Below, one piece after another: positions 49,428 to 58,700 of a stretch of 64,000 nucleotides of DNA. Made by a program: the position numbers and the translations under genes. Position 1 is the stretch's first letter; the number at the start of each line of letters is the position of its first letter. Location of the stretch: assembly GCA_017993775.1 (NCBI GenBank), contig JAGOMA010000011.1:62001-126000 (forward strand). The letters run 5' to 3'. This stretch comes from Chloroflexota bacterium. Its GTDB lineage: Bacteria; Chloroflexota; Anaerolineae; Promineifilales; Promineifilaceae. The notes below the pieces were generated by a model. That model had not been told where the DNA came from and searched no databases. It was given only the letters and a program-made list of their open reading frames with translations.

Positions 49428-50244
49428 GATTTGCTCGTTTGGCGCGCCGGCTTTTAAGGGCGGCGTAAAGGTCGAGGGGGATAAATTTTAGCGCCAGCAA
49501 GACCCGCAGCTGATGATACCACGGGTAGCCCAGGCGGCGAATGGCGCGGCTGTTGGCGCGCATGAAGAGCCAGAGGCGCAGCCCTTCGCGGCGCCAATCG
49601 TTGGAGACGTTGTGCGGGTGGTAATGGCGGGTCACCAGAAGGTCGGGCAGATTGGCCATTTCGCCGGTTAGGGCCTGGCGTGTCCACAATTCGTAATCCT
49701 GGACAAAGGGGAAATCATCGGCGTAGGGGCCAGATTGGTTAACGGCCGTGCGCCGCATCATCACCGTGGAGTGGCAGAATGGATTTCCTTGCACCATGGC
49801 CCGACGAATGGCGGCATCGGTTAGCGGAGGGGTGACCGGGATAGATCGACCGCGCAGATGATCTTCTTGTACGTAGGCCGAGCCGACGACCACCACTTGC
49901 GGGTGGGCATCCAGGTAGGCGACCTGGCGCTGCAACCGCTCTGGGGCAGCCGTGTCGTCGGCGTCTAGTACGGCCAGATATTCCCCGCGAGCCTGGGCCA
50001 GGGCGTGGTTGCGGGCCTGGGGAATGCCGCGGTGGGGTTGGTGGAAAATGCGCAGGCGGGGATCGGGGATGGTTTGCAGGATAACGGCCGTGTCGTCTGT
50101 CGAGCCATCATCGACCACCACCAGTTCAAAATCGGCCAGGGTCTGGTTGAGGACGCTGTTCACCGCCGCAAGAATGCGCGCCTCGCCGTTGTAGACGCAC
50201 ATCATGACACTAACTTTCGGAGGGTGGGCTGCATCGTGGGTCAT
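49420..50244 (-). CDS. Glycosyltransferase family 2
   Basis: A 274-residue inverting GT-A glycosyltransferase. It opens VSVMMCVYNGEARILAAVNSVLNQTLADFELVVVDDGSTDDTAVIL, with the DxD-like LDADDTAAPERLQRQVAYL and the acceptor region FPFVQDYELWTRQALTGEM. No transmembrane helix. It follows the CgeB-like gene by 6 bp. Confidence 0.9.
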   Translation of the reverse strand: MTHDAAHPPKVSVMMCVYNGEARILAAVNSVLNQTLADFELVVVDDGSTDDTAVILQTIPDPRLRIFHQPHRGIPQARNHALAQARGEYLAVLDADDTAAPERLQRQVAYLDAHPQVVVVGSAYVQEDHLRGRSIPVTPPLTDAAIRRAMVQGNPFCHSTVMMRRTAVNQSGPYADDFPFVQDYELWTRQALTGEMANLPDLLVTRHYHPHNVSNDWRREGLRLWLFMRANSRAIRRLGYPWYHQLRVLLALKFIPLDLYAALKSRRAKRANHE

Positions 50245-50250
50245 GCGAGG

Positions 50251-51372
50251 TTAGTCCAGGTGCATCTGTGCAAAGCTGTCCAGAAACCGTTTGTGCCAGG
50301 TGTGGTCTTTGCGGGCGCGTTCCCACCCGGCTCGGCGGATTTGTTCGCGTTCGTCGGGATGCGCCAGGTAGTAGGCTGCCTTATCTGCCAGGTCTTTCTT
50401 CCCCGTGTAGCCGACGATTTCCCGGTCGTAGACGAAAAATTCGGCCAGTTCTGGCATGGTTTCCACCATGTAGAAGCCGCCGCTCATGGGCACTTCAAAA
50501 TCGCGCAGCCGCACCTGTTTGATGCCGGTGGTTGTATCGGCGACGTTGGAGAAGCCCAGGTTAATCCGTGAGCGGCTGTACATCTGGATGAGCGCTTCGT
50601 CGCTGAGCGACGGGCCACAGCGGTTGGCCGGGATGCGCGGGGGGAACAGTGGTTCGCTGCCTCGCAGGAAGCGTTTGAAGCGGCTGCCGGCTTTGCGCCA
50701 TAGGGGAATGGCCAGGCTGTCTTGCTGCCAGCGCGGCCCCCAGACACGCACGTCTAATCCCTGCCGCAGCAGGTGATGGATATACGCCGGCCGGTCGCCA
50801 TATTTTTGGCCGACGAAGGTCACGTCAAATTCATAGGGCAGTTCGTAGGGATGGTAGACGTTGGGGTTGGCGGCTTCCTGGCAGTAGATGGGATTGGCGC
50901 CGAGGCGGCGATAATCTGCCATGCGGAATTTTTCGGGGACCAGGCAGTAGTCGTAGGCCGGGGCGATGTCGCTGACGAGGTGGAATTGGTAAGAGCCGTT
51001 GCAGTACCAGTTGACGGTGACGATGCCGGCTTGGCGGATTTTTTGGATGGTGACGGCCGTTACATCCGCCGCATAAAAGTAGCTGAAAAACAGGTCTACT
51101 GGTTGTTCCTGGTGCGCTTTCTCTAATTGGGCTAGCAGGGCCGCTTCGAGTTGCGGACGGTGGTTTTGGATAAATTCCCTGTTTTGTGGTTGGGTAAAAT
51201 CACGATGGCTGACGTGAGGGGCTAAATCATACTCAAAGCGGATAACGTCGTGGCCTAATTCGACGAGTGGCAGGTAGAGATTGTGATACCAGATGCGCGA
51301 GCCGGGGACATCGGCGGTGGCGGCGTCGGCGGCGGCGTAAAAGATACGCAGCGAACGCGGAGCAGTTAGCAT
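50251..51372 (-). CDS. CgeB-like glycosyltransferase
   Basis: A 373-residue GT-B-type protein of the CgeB/DUF3880 group. It shows LYLPLVELGHDVIRFEYDLAPHVSHRD early and, in the C-terminal part, FDVTFVGQKYGDRPAYIHHLLRQGLDVRVWGPRW, the MYSRSRINLGFSNVADTTTGIKQVRLRDFEVPMSGGFYMVETMPELAEFF motif (in which the glutamate pair would bind donor), and a closing AHPDEREQIRRAGWERARKDHTWHKRF. Function in related spore-coat and glycan clusters is sugar transfer. It overlaps the FkbM gene by 7 bp. Confidence 0.85.
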   Translation of the reverse strand: MLTAPRSLRIFYAAADAATADVPGSRIWYHNLYLPLVELGHDVIRFEYDLAPHVSHRDFTQPQNREFIQNHRPQLEAALLAQLEKAHQEQPVDLFFSYFYAADVTAVTIQKIRQAGIVTVNWYCNGSYQFHLVSDIAPAYDYCLVPEKFRMADYRRLGANPIYCQEAANPNVYHPYELPYEFDVTFVGQKYGDRPAYIHHLLRQGLDVRVWGPRWQQDSLAIPLWRKAGSRFKRFLRGSEPLFPPRIPANRCGPSLSDEALIQMYSRSRINLGFSNVADTTTGIKQVRLRDFEVPMSGGFYMVETMPELAEFFVYDREIVGYTGKKDLADKAAYYLAHPDEREQIRRAGWERARKDHTWHKRFLDSFAQMHLD

Positions 51373-52172
51373 AGGGTCACCTTTTCGAGCAAGTTCTGGC
51401 CTTGGGGCTGGCGGACGGCCAACCAGTTTTGATATTGAAACGTGTCGAGCGCGAGTTGGTAATGGTCATATTTTTTGAGGCCTTGGGGGTGGAGTTTGTG
51501 CAGCACATAGCTGTAGGGCTGCAGCAAGGCGAAGAAATCTTTCAGGAAAATGCGGGCGTCGATGTGGGTGCCGCCATATTCAAATTGGATGAGGTGGATA
51601 CGGCCGTTCTCCAACATTTTCCTCGCGCCCTGCAAGACCGCCAGATCATGCCCCTCTACGTCGATTTTTAGAAAATCAATGGTGGTCACCTGTTCTTTTT
51701 GGCAATAATCGTCCAGCGTGGTTAATTGGACGCGCTCCTGAGGCTGAGCCGCGCTCGTTTCTTGTGGGGCGTTGGCGCGGGCATAGAGGCTGTTCATGCC
51801 GCTGTGCTGCGGAAATACGTAAAGATTTTGCTCGCCGGAAGTGGAGCTTAGACCAAACGGCCGTGCCCGAACATTAGGCGGCAGGTTTTGGGTGATGAGT
51901 TGTTGGTAAACGGCCGTAGAAGGTTCAAAAGCGTGAATGGCCGCCTGTGGATTGAGCGCCAAAACGGCCTGGGTCCAGTGGCCGACATTGGCCCCCACGT
52001 CGAAGACCACCTGGCAGGCGGGGATAACGGCCGTTAACAGCTTGGTCTCTCCGTTGGTGGTCATGTCACTGTCGTTCACCCCATCGTACCGATCCACGTA
52101 GCGACGGCAAAAGTGGTAAAGTGTCTGATTATTGGCCGGTATGATATTAAAAAGTCGATTTTTGATGGTCAT
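51366..52172 (-). CDS. FkbM family methyltransferase
   Basis: A 268-residue SAM-dependent methyltransferase. VVFDVGANVGHWTQAVLALNPQAAIHAFEPSTAVYQQL is the SAM-binding motif I and II, and LTTLDDYCQKEQVTTIDFLKIDVEGHDLAVLQGARKML is the FkbM signature. Such enzymes methylate hydroxyl groups of sugars. It follows the DUF268 gene after 34 bp. Confidence 0.9.
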   Translation of the reverse strand: MTIKNRLFNIIPANNQTLYHFCRRYVDRYDGVNDSDMTTNGETKLLTAVIPACQVVFDVGANVGHWTQAVLALNPQAAIHAFEPSTAVYQQLITQNLPPNVRARPFGLSSTSGEQNLYVFPQHSGMNSLYARANAPQETSAAQPQERVQLTTLDDYCQKEQVTTIDFLKIDVEGHDLAVLQGARKMLENGRIHLIQFEYGGTHIDARIFLKDFFALLQPYSYVLHKLHPQGLKKYDHYQLALDTFQYQNWLAVRQPQGQNLLEKVTLC

Positions 52173-52206
52173 GGTGTGTCACTGTAAACATTTTTTGGGT
52201 CATTCG

Positions 52207-52986
52207 CTAGACCTGAACGGCGGCGGGCGCGGCCGGTTTTCTGAACCAGAATAATCCGCAGGCGTACTGGCTCTGGGCCAAACTTGCCGGATCGATGCCT
52301 TCGGCGTAACGGCCGTGATCGTCCACGCCGCAAAATTCTACCAGATCACAATCGGCAAAATAGCCGCAGATGGTTTGTGGGTCGTGGATTCGGTGGGCGT
52401 TGAATTGCAGTCTGGGGCGGCCAACCGGCAGCGCAAAATAAAGATCGCCGCCGGGAGCCAGGACGCGGGCTAATTCTCGGGCCGCCTTTTTTGTGCCTGC
52501 CGGATCCAATGGATCGCCATACCGTCCTAAGCCGATATGTTCGGCCACATGCAAACAAGAGAGCGAACCCACTGAATTATTGGCGAACGGCAGGGCCAGA
52601 ATGCTGCCGCCAAGCGAGTGGAGACCACTCAGGGACACATGCAGCGGCCGATAATCCACAAACAGCACGGGCAGTGTGGCTGCCAGCAGATTGGCAAACA
52701 AGACCTGAGAGGCGACATCGACGTGATATGACGGTTTGTTGGCGGTAACTCGCCGCATGGCCCAGGCGTTGACGTAGAAATAGTGGGGGTCGATAGTGGA
52801 AACGGCCGTGCGGTCATGCAGTTGGGGGTAGGCGTCCGTCAGGCGCAAAGGTTCGGCCAAGGGCAATTGTTTATAGGCGCGCCAATCTTGGATAAACCAG
52901 CGGTAACTGCGCAGTCCCTGGCTCATTTTCAAGGGATCGGCTACGGGGCGCAGCAATCCATAAAGCCATTTGAAAGAACGGTTCAC
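52207..52986 (-). CDS. DUF268 family protein, methyltransferase-like
   Basis: A 259-residue protein with the DUF268 pattern: SYHVDVASQVLFANLLAATLPVLFVDYRP, SLSGLHSLGGSILALPFANNSVGSLSCLHVAEHIGLGRYGDPLDPAGTKKAARELARVLAPGGDLYFALPVGRPRLQFNAHRIHD. The middle part resembles a SAM-methyltransferase fold (VLAPGG). The family is common in glycan loci but unassigned. The start is a GTG at 52984-52986, with GAGGA upstream. Confidence 0.8.
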   Translation of the reverse strand: MNRSFKWLYGLLRPVADPLKMSQGLRSYRWFIQDWRAYKQLPLAEPLRLTDAYPQLHDRTAVSTIDPHYFYVNAWAMRRVTANKPSYHVDVASQVLFANLLAATLPVLFVDYRPLHVSLSGLHSLGGSILALPFANNSVGSLSCLHVAEHIGLGRYGDPLDPAGTKKAARELARVLAPGGDLYFALPVGRPRLQFNAHRIHDPQTICGYFADCDLVEFCGVDDHGRYAEGIDPASLAQSQYACGLFWFRKPAAPAAVQV

Positions 52987-52990
52987 AATC

Positions 52991-54394
52991 TTATTTATCC
53001 TCTTCAGTTTGCAGGGCGTCTTGGACTTTCTGCGAAACCAGCCGGCGTTCTTCCCGGCTGGTTTGGCGGATTAAAGCCAAAATCCAGATGACATAGACGG
53101 CGCCAGAAATGACGCCTGCAAAGATTACCCCAGGCAGGCCGTAAAGAAAAGCGGCGGCAAAATTGAGAGCTGTGGCCAGTACGGCCGTGCCGATCTTCGG
53201 CAGCAGCAGTCGTTTGGTGTTTACTTCGCTCAATAGACTAATTGTGGCTACCTGGCCGGTGGCGAACAACCCGCCCGCCAGCATCATCCAGGGCAAAAGC
53301 CAGGAAATTGAGCGATATTCTGACGATACCAGGACGCGGAAGAGCAAAGGATGCAAAAAATAAGCCAGAGTGACGGCAATCAGGGTCACCGAAAAGGCGG
53401 CCGTTGTCAGGCTCTGGTTAACGCGCAAGGTGGCCTTCATGCGGTTTTCGTCGGTGGCGTCACCCGCTTTCTGAAAAAGAATAGGCGAAATAAGCTGGAT
53501 GACCAGTCCGGTTGCCAGGGTGATGGGGTAATAGCCCAGGCGGTAAAGAACCGCATAATAGCCAACATCGCTGGTGCTGCCGCTGGCTTGCAGCGACCAA
53601 CGATCGGAAGACATTTGCGCCCAGGTGAAGACGCCCCAACCGGCGAAAGGCAGGGCATAATCGCGCAGTTTGCGCCGCCACAGGGCGGTTTGGGTATCCG
53701 GTTGGCTGGCCGGGGTGGTCATGCCGGGCAGGGTGAGGACTTTGCGGCGGAAGAAGTACATTTGGGAGGGCAAAATGAGAAAAGCGGCGGCGACGTATCC
53801 GATCATGGCGCTGCGGCTGGTGGGACCGAAGTAAATCACGGCCGTTAGCACCAATCCCACTTGTAACCATTGCCCCATCGCGGAATGCCAGGCGACAATT
53901 TTGCGCTGGCGCAGCGCGTTTTGCATCCCATTTAATATCTGAGCAAACCCGGTAAGCAGGGCATAAGTGATGGCCGAAATGAGGAAAAACACCCAATCCA
54001 ACCGCTGCCAGACGACCAGTCCCAAGGAAACCGCTGCCACCGCCAGCAGCGTAAAGCCGCTGACGCGGATGATCATGCTTTGTAAGGCGTGGAGATAATC
54101 GCTGGTTGAGCCTACTTCTTTGGCTGGGGAAAGGAAGCGCAGGGCTGCGCCGGCCAATGGTCCCAGAATTGTCTGGTTAACCAGTACGGCAATGGTCATC
54201 ACGAGGGCGATTTCGCCGAATACGGCCGGCGATAGGTAATCGGTGAGCAGGCGCAGTCCAACCACGCTGCCAATGACAGAGGTTCCCTCGCCCAAGATGA
54301 CCCAAAAAAATTCTTTACCCAGATAGGAAAATGCGGCAATGTTAGCCAGGCGCAGCCGCCATGATTTTTGTATGGTCACACAAACCAATCCCAA
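52991..54394 (-). CDS. Wzx-like lipid-linked oligosaccharide flippase
   Basis: A 467-residue membrane protein of the MATE/PST (Wzx) type with about 12-14 helices. Recognisable segments are GKEFFWVILGEGTSVIGSVVGLRLLTDYLSPAVFGEIALVMTI at the start and the late LLPWMMLAGGLFATGQVATISLL. It would export undecaprenyl-linked repeat units across the membrane. The start is uncertain: a TTG at 54394, another TTG at 54388 or a GTG at 54379 (VTIQKSW). It is the first gene of the minus-strand block. Confidence 0.85.
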   Translation of the reverse strand: MGLVCVTIQKSWRLRLANIAAFSYLGKEFFWVILGEGTSVIGSVVGLRLLTDYLSPAVFGEIALVMTIAVLVNQTILGPLAGAALRFLSPAKEVGSTSDYLHALQSMIIRVSGFTLLAVAAVSLGLVVWQRLDWVFFLISAITYALLTGFAQILNGMQNALRQRKIVAWHSAMGQWLQVGLVLTAVIYFGPTSRSAMIGYVAAAFLILPSQMYFFRRKVLTLPGMTTPASQPDTQTALWRRKLRDYALPFAGWGVFTWAQMSSDRWSLQASGSTSDVGYYAVLYRLGYYPITLATGLVIQLISPILFQKAGDATDENRMKATLRVNQSLTTAAFSVTLIAVTLAYFLHPLLFRVLVSSEYRSISWLLPWMMLAGGLFATGQVATISLLSEVNTKRLLLPKIGTAVLATALNFAAAFLYGLPGVIFAGVISGAVYVIWILALIRQTSREERRLVSQKVQDALQTEEDK

Positions 54395-54578
54395 TACGGC
54401 CGTATCTCGGCCAATTTCGTCCCAAGCATGAAGAAATCATACTAGAAGCAATTTTCACAGGCAAACAGATGCCCTGGCACGGGCCGGTTCACGCTACCCC
54501 AGGACGTAGGGAAGTGCTAAAATGAACGGCCGTGTCCCCAAGTTTCAGGTTGTACTTGCGGGCTTGCACAGAGGCATC
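54395..54578. other. Divergent intergenic region between the flippase and GT4 genes
   Basis: About 180 bases with one octamer at 54404-54415 and another at 54525-54532. No strong promoter stands out; AAAATG near 54520 begins an in-frame extension of the GT4 gene that I did not use. Confidence 0.4.
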
Positions 54579-55676
54579 ATGAAAATTCTACATGTCTACA
54601 AAGATTATCACCCTATCCGGGGTGGCATCGAAAACCACATCAGAACGCTGGCCGAAGCGCAGGTTGCCGCCGGTCATCAAGTTACTGTGTTGGTTACCAA
54701 TCCGGGCGGTGAAAAGCCAGACGTGCTGCTGAACGGAGTGCGCGTCGTCCGGGCGGCCCGCCTGGCGACTGTCGCTTCGACGCCGCTGAGTGTTACCTTT
54801 CCCTGCCAACTAGGCGCGCTGGAGGCCGATATTGTGCACCTGCAATTTCCGTACCCGTTGGGGGAAATGAGTCAATTGGTGGCGGGAGGGAAACGGCCGT
54901 TCCTCATCTCCTATCAATCTGACGTAGTTAAGCAGCAAACCATTTTGCGCCTGTACGAGCCGCTGCTGCGCCGCGTGCTGCGCCGCGCCGGGCGAATTTT
55001 GGCGAGCAGCCCCAATTACATCGCCAGTTCACCCTATCTCAACCCCCTGGCCGATCATTGCACGGTCGTGCCGTTGGGCATCGATCCGGCGCCATTTTTG
55101 CACGCCGAACCACTGCCCTTGCCCCCGTCCGATTTGCCCACGCTGCTGTTTGTGGGCCGCCATCGTTACTACAAAGGGGTTGATACGCTCATTCGGGTTA
55201 TGCCGCATGTGGCCGCCCGCCTGCTCATCGCCGGTGATGGTCCCATGCGTTCGGCGTGGGAAGCGTTGGCTGCGGAGCTAAATGTGACCGACCGGGTGCA
55301 GTTTTTGGGCGACATCAGCGATGATGATTTGCCGCGCCTGTATGCCGCCGCCGATCTGTTTGTGCTGCCGTCAAATGTGCGCGCCGAGGCGTTTGGTCTG
55401 GTGTTGCTGGAGGCGATGGCCGCCGGACTGCCGTGCATTACTACCGAGGTGGGCACGGGCACGTCGTTTGTGGTGCAGGATGGCCAGACTGGCCTGGTTG
55501 TGCCGCCGCAAGATGAGAATGCCTTAAGCACGGCCGTTTCTCATCTGCTTGATCACCCGGAACTGCGCCGCCAAATGGGGGCAAACGGCCGTGCCCGCCT
55601 GCTGGCCGAATTTACCACGCCCACGATGGTGGCTCGAGTAGAAGCCGTTTATGAAGCTGTAGGCCGTAGGCTGTAG
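54579..55676 (+). CDS. Glycosyltransferase family 4
   Basis: A 365-residue GT-B glycosyltransferase. It begins KILHVYKDYHPIRGGIENHIRTLAEAQVAAGHQVTVLVTN; the donor site is LLFVGRHRYYKGVDTLIRVMPHVAARLLIAGDGPM, DDDLPRLYAAADLFVLPSNVRAEAFGLVLLEAMAAGLPCITTEVGTGTSFVVQDGQTGLVVPP. I chose the ATG at 54579 over one at 54522. The last codons (EAVGRRL) and the stop are formed by the tandem GTAGGCC repeat that follows. Confidence 0.9.
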   Translation: MKILHVYKDYHPIRGGIENHIRTLAEAQVAAGHQVTVLVTNPGGEKPDVLLNGVRVVRAARLATVASTPLSVTFPCQLGALEADIVHLQFPYPLGEMSQLVAGGKRPFLISYQSDVVKQQTILRLYEPLLRRVLRRAGRILASSPNYIASSPYLNPLADHCTVVPLGIDPAPFLHAEPLPLPPSDLPTLLFVGRHRYYKGVDTLIRVMPHVAARLLIAGDGPMRSAWEALAAELNVTDRVQFLGDISDDDLPRLYAAADLFVLPSNVRAEAFGLVLLEAMAAGLPCITTEVGTGTSFVVQDGQTGLVVPPQDENALSTAVSHLLDHPELRRQMGANGRARLLAEFTTPTMVARVEAVYEAVGRRL

Positions 55677-55699
55677 GCTGTAGGCCGTAGGCTTACAGC
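55652..55699. repeat. Tandem GTAGGCC/CTGTAGG repeats overlapping a gene end
   Basis: Four to five copies of a GCTGTAG/GCCGTAG unit run across the GT4 stop codon, ending in CTTACAGCC, which is the start of an inverse arm. It belongs with the tandem-arm family; a related string occurs in the valS leader at 61464-61483. Confidence 0.6.
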
Positions 55700-55779
55700 C
55701 ATTCCCTCGTTTGCCCCCCCTATGTCGATAGGATAACATTCACTCCCGTACAAAAATAGTCTCAAGGATTCGTGGTGGT

Positions 55780-58700
55780 ATGAATTCAAAGCTCTCTCAA
55801 TGGTGTGAAGGCCTTATTGAGGCCGGTTGGATTGCCGCGATTATCGCGGTGCCGCTTTTTTTCAATATTCACTCAGACCGGGTGTTTGAACCGGATAAAT
55901 TAACCCTGCTGCGCTCGATTGTGGTGCTAATGTCCGCGGCCTGGATCGTGCGATTTATCGACCGGAAAGATTGGCGGCAGGTAAAAGCGTGGGTGCAGCC
56001 GAAGGGGGAAACGGCCGTGTGGCGCATTCCCTTCGCCCTGCCTATCTTTTTGCTGGTGGTTTCTTATCTCGTCTCCACCATCTTTTCCGTTTCACCCAGC
56101 ATCAGTCTGGCGGGTTCCTATCAACGCCTGCAAGGAACCTACACCACCTTCTCCTACATCGTCGTTTTTGCCCTCATTGCCAACCTCATGCGTACCCGTC
56201 AACAGGTGAATCGACTGGTCACGTTTGCCATCATCACCAGCGTCCCGGTGTCTTTCTACGGTTTTTTGCAGCATTTTGATTACGATCCGCTGCCCTGGGC
56301 CGGCAGCGTGGTGGAACGCGTGGCCGGGCATATGGGGAACGCCATCTTCATCAGCGCCTATCTCATCATGGTCTTCCCACTGACGGTCTCGCGCATCATT
56401 TCCGCCTTCAACAGCATCCTCAACGACGAGGAACTTTCTTCCGCCGATGTGGTTCGGGCGTCGATTTATATTTTCATCCTCTTTTTACAGCTTTTTGCCA
56501 TCATCTGGTCTGGCAGCCGCGGTCCCTGGCTGGGGCTAGGCGTTGGTTTATTTGCCTTTGTGCTGATCTTGTTGGTCGCGCTGCGCAATGGCGTGGAAGA
56601 TCACGGCCGTTTCCGGCTGGCCGAGGCCGGGCAGGCGGTGCTTTTGGTGCTTGGCGGCGGAGTTGTGGCCTATTTGCTTGGCTCGCTTTTGGTGGGTGCG
56701 GTGGCCCGAACCGGCCGATTTGCCTCTCTCACCGGCGGCATGACCTCCTTTATCGCTTTTCTCATCGCCCTGGCCGTCCCCGGGCTGATGATATTTTTGA
56801 TGGTCGCCGCCCGGCGCGGCTGGCGCTGGCTCTGGTTGAGCTGGATTGTGCTGGCGGTTTCGATTTCCGCCTGGGTGGTTTTGTTCAATGTGCCTTCGGA
56901 TGCATCTGCCCCACTGGCCGAGAAGCCGATTGTCGGCGGCATATTCACTACGCTGGATTCTTGGCGCGAACTGCCGCGTGTCGGCCGTTTGGGCCAGCTC
57001 CTGGAAGCCGACGACGGTACGGGCCGGGTGCGAACCCTGATTTGGGAAGGGGCTTTGAAACTGATTTTGCCCCACGAGCCGCTCGATTTCCCCAATGGCG
57101 GGTCGGATACGTGGAATTTCTTACGGCCGTTCATCGGCTATGGCCCTGAGTCTATGTACGTGGCCTATAACCGCTTCTATCCACCCGAACTGGCCAACAT
57201 CGAGGCGCGTAACGCCTCGCCCGACCGTTCGCACAACGAGACTTTCGATGCCCTGGTGATCACCGGCCTGCTGGGGTTTGCCATCTGGCAGCTTATTTAC
57301 ATCAGCGTGTTTTATTATGGTTTTCGCTGGCTGGGCGTGCTGCGCACCAAGTTGGAGCGCAATTTGCTCATTGGTTTGTGGCTGGGCATGGGCACGCTGT
57401 CGGCCATCTTGTTTTCGGTCTGGCAGTCGCCGGCCTGGTTGGGGGTGGCTTTCCCGTTTGGCAGCATCGCCGGATTGGTGATTTATCTAGTGTATTACGC
57501 CTTTTTCTCGCCGGTTCCCGAAGAGCAGGCCGATCCGTTTGCGCCGAACCGGCTGCTGCTGGCCGGTTTGTTGGCCGCCGTGTTGGCCCATTACGTGGAA
57601 GTCCACTTTGGGATAGCCATTGCGGCCACGCGGCTGCACTTTTTTGCGTATGTGGGCTTGATGTTGGTGGTGGGGTATGTGCTGCCGCAGGTGCAGGAAA
57701 CGGCCGTTGCCACTCCCGCCCCCTCTCGTTCCCGCAGCAAACGCGCTCCGTCACGAACCGATAACGGCGGCCTTTGGGGGCCGGTCATGTTGTCGGCGCT
57801 CATGTTGGCGCTGATGATGGGCATTTTGGGCTTCGAATTCACCAGCTTTTCGCCAGTGCCCGACGTTACCTACCAAAGCCCAACAGATTTGCCTGTCTCC
57901 GAAATTTTCCGCCAATCCTTTTTCCGCGATCCGGGCAATGATTTTGCTGATTCGCCCTATGCCTTTGTCTTGTTGGTGCTTTCATGGACGTTGGGAACCG
58001 TTTTGGTGACCGCAGAAATGGTCAAATCCGGTGAATTACAATTTCCGGAGGATGATGTGCCGCTGCCGGACGGCCGTTCGCGGCTTTTAGGCGCGGCTTA
58101 CCTGGGCGTAGGGCTGGTCAGCCTGGGCTTGCGCTTCGGGCTGCCCACACCGCCGGATGCCGGCCCCACCTGGTACCTTGGCCGTGTGCTGCTCATGTTA
58201 TGGGCCGGGCTTTGTTTGTGGGTTGCTGTGCGCCTGCTGGTCCATCTGAGCCATGCCCGCCTGACGGCCGGACTGGTGGCCTTAAGCGGCTTCTTATTTG
58301 CCCTGCCGGTGATGGTGGCTGGCGGCGTGACGTGGGGGTTGGCGACGGCCGTTATCAGCGCCGGTTTGTTATGGCTGGTTTGGACTCCCTCCTGGCGCAG
58401 TTCCGTGTTGCCTATCGGCGTTATTGCCTTCACTTCCCTGGTCATCGGGCTGGTTGTCGCTTATGCCCAGGCCTCGCTGCTGCAAGCCAGCCTGTTTGTG
58501 CGCCCCACCGAGGCATTAGACACAATCGACAAACTGCTCGCCTTTCGGGTGCACGAGGCCAGCCAATCCGCCGCTTTCCTAACCTTTGTTTACCTGTTCG
58601 TTATTCTAATCCTTGTCTTTTCAGCGTTTGCCTTGTCCAGTCATCCCATGTCCCAGACCAAAGTATCCGGGTCGGCGGCCGCCTACGGCAGTCTGGCAGT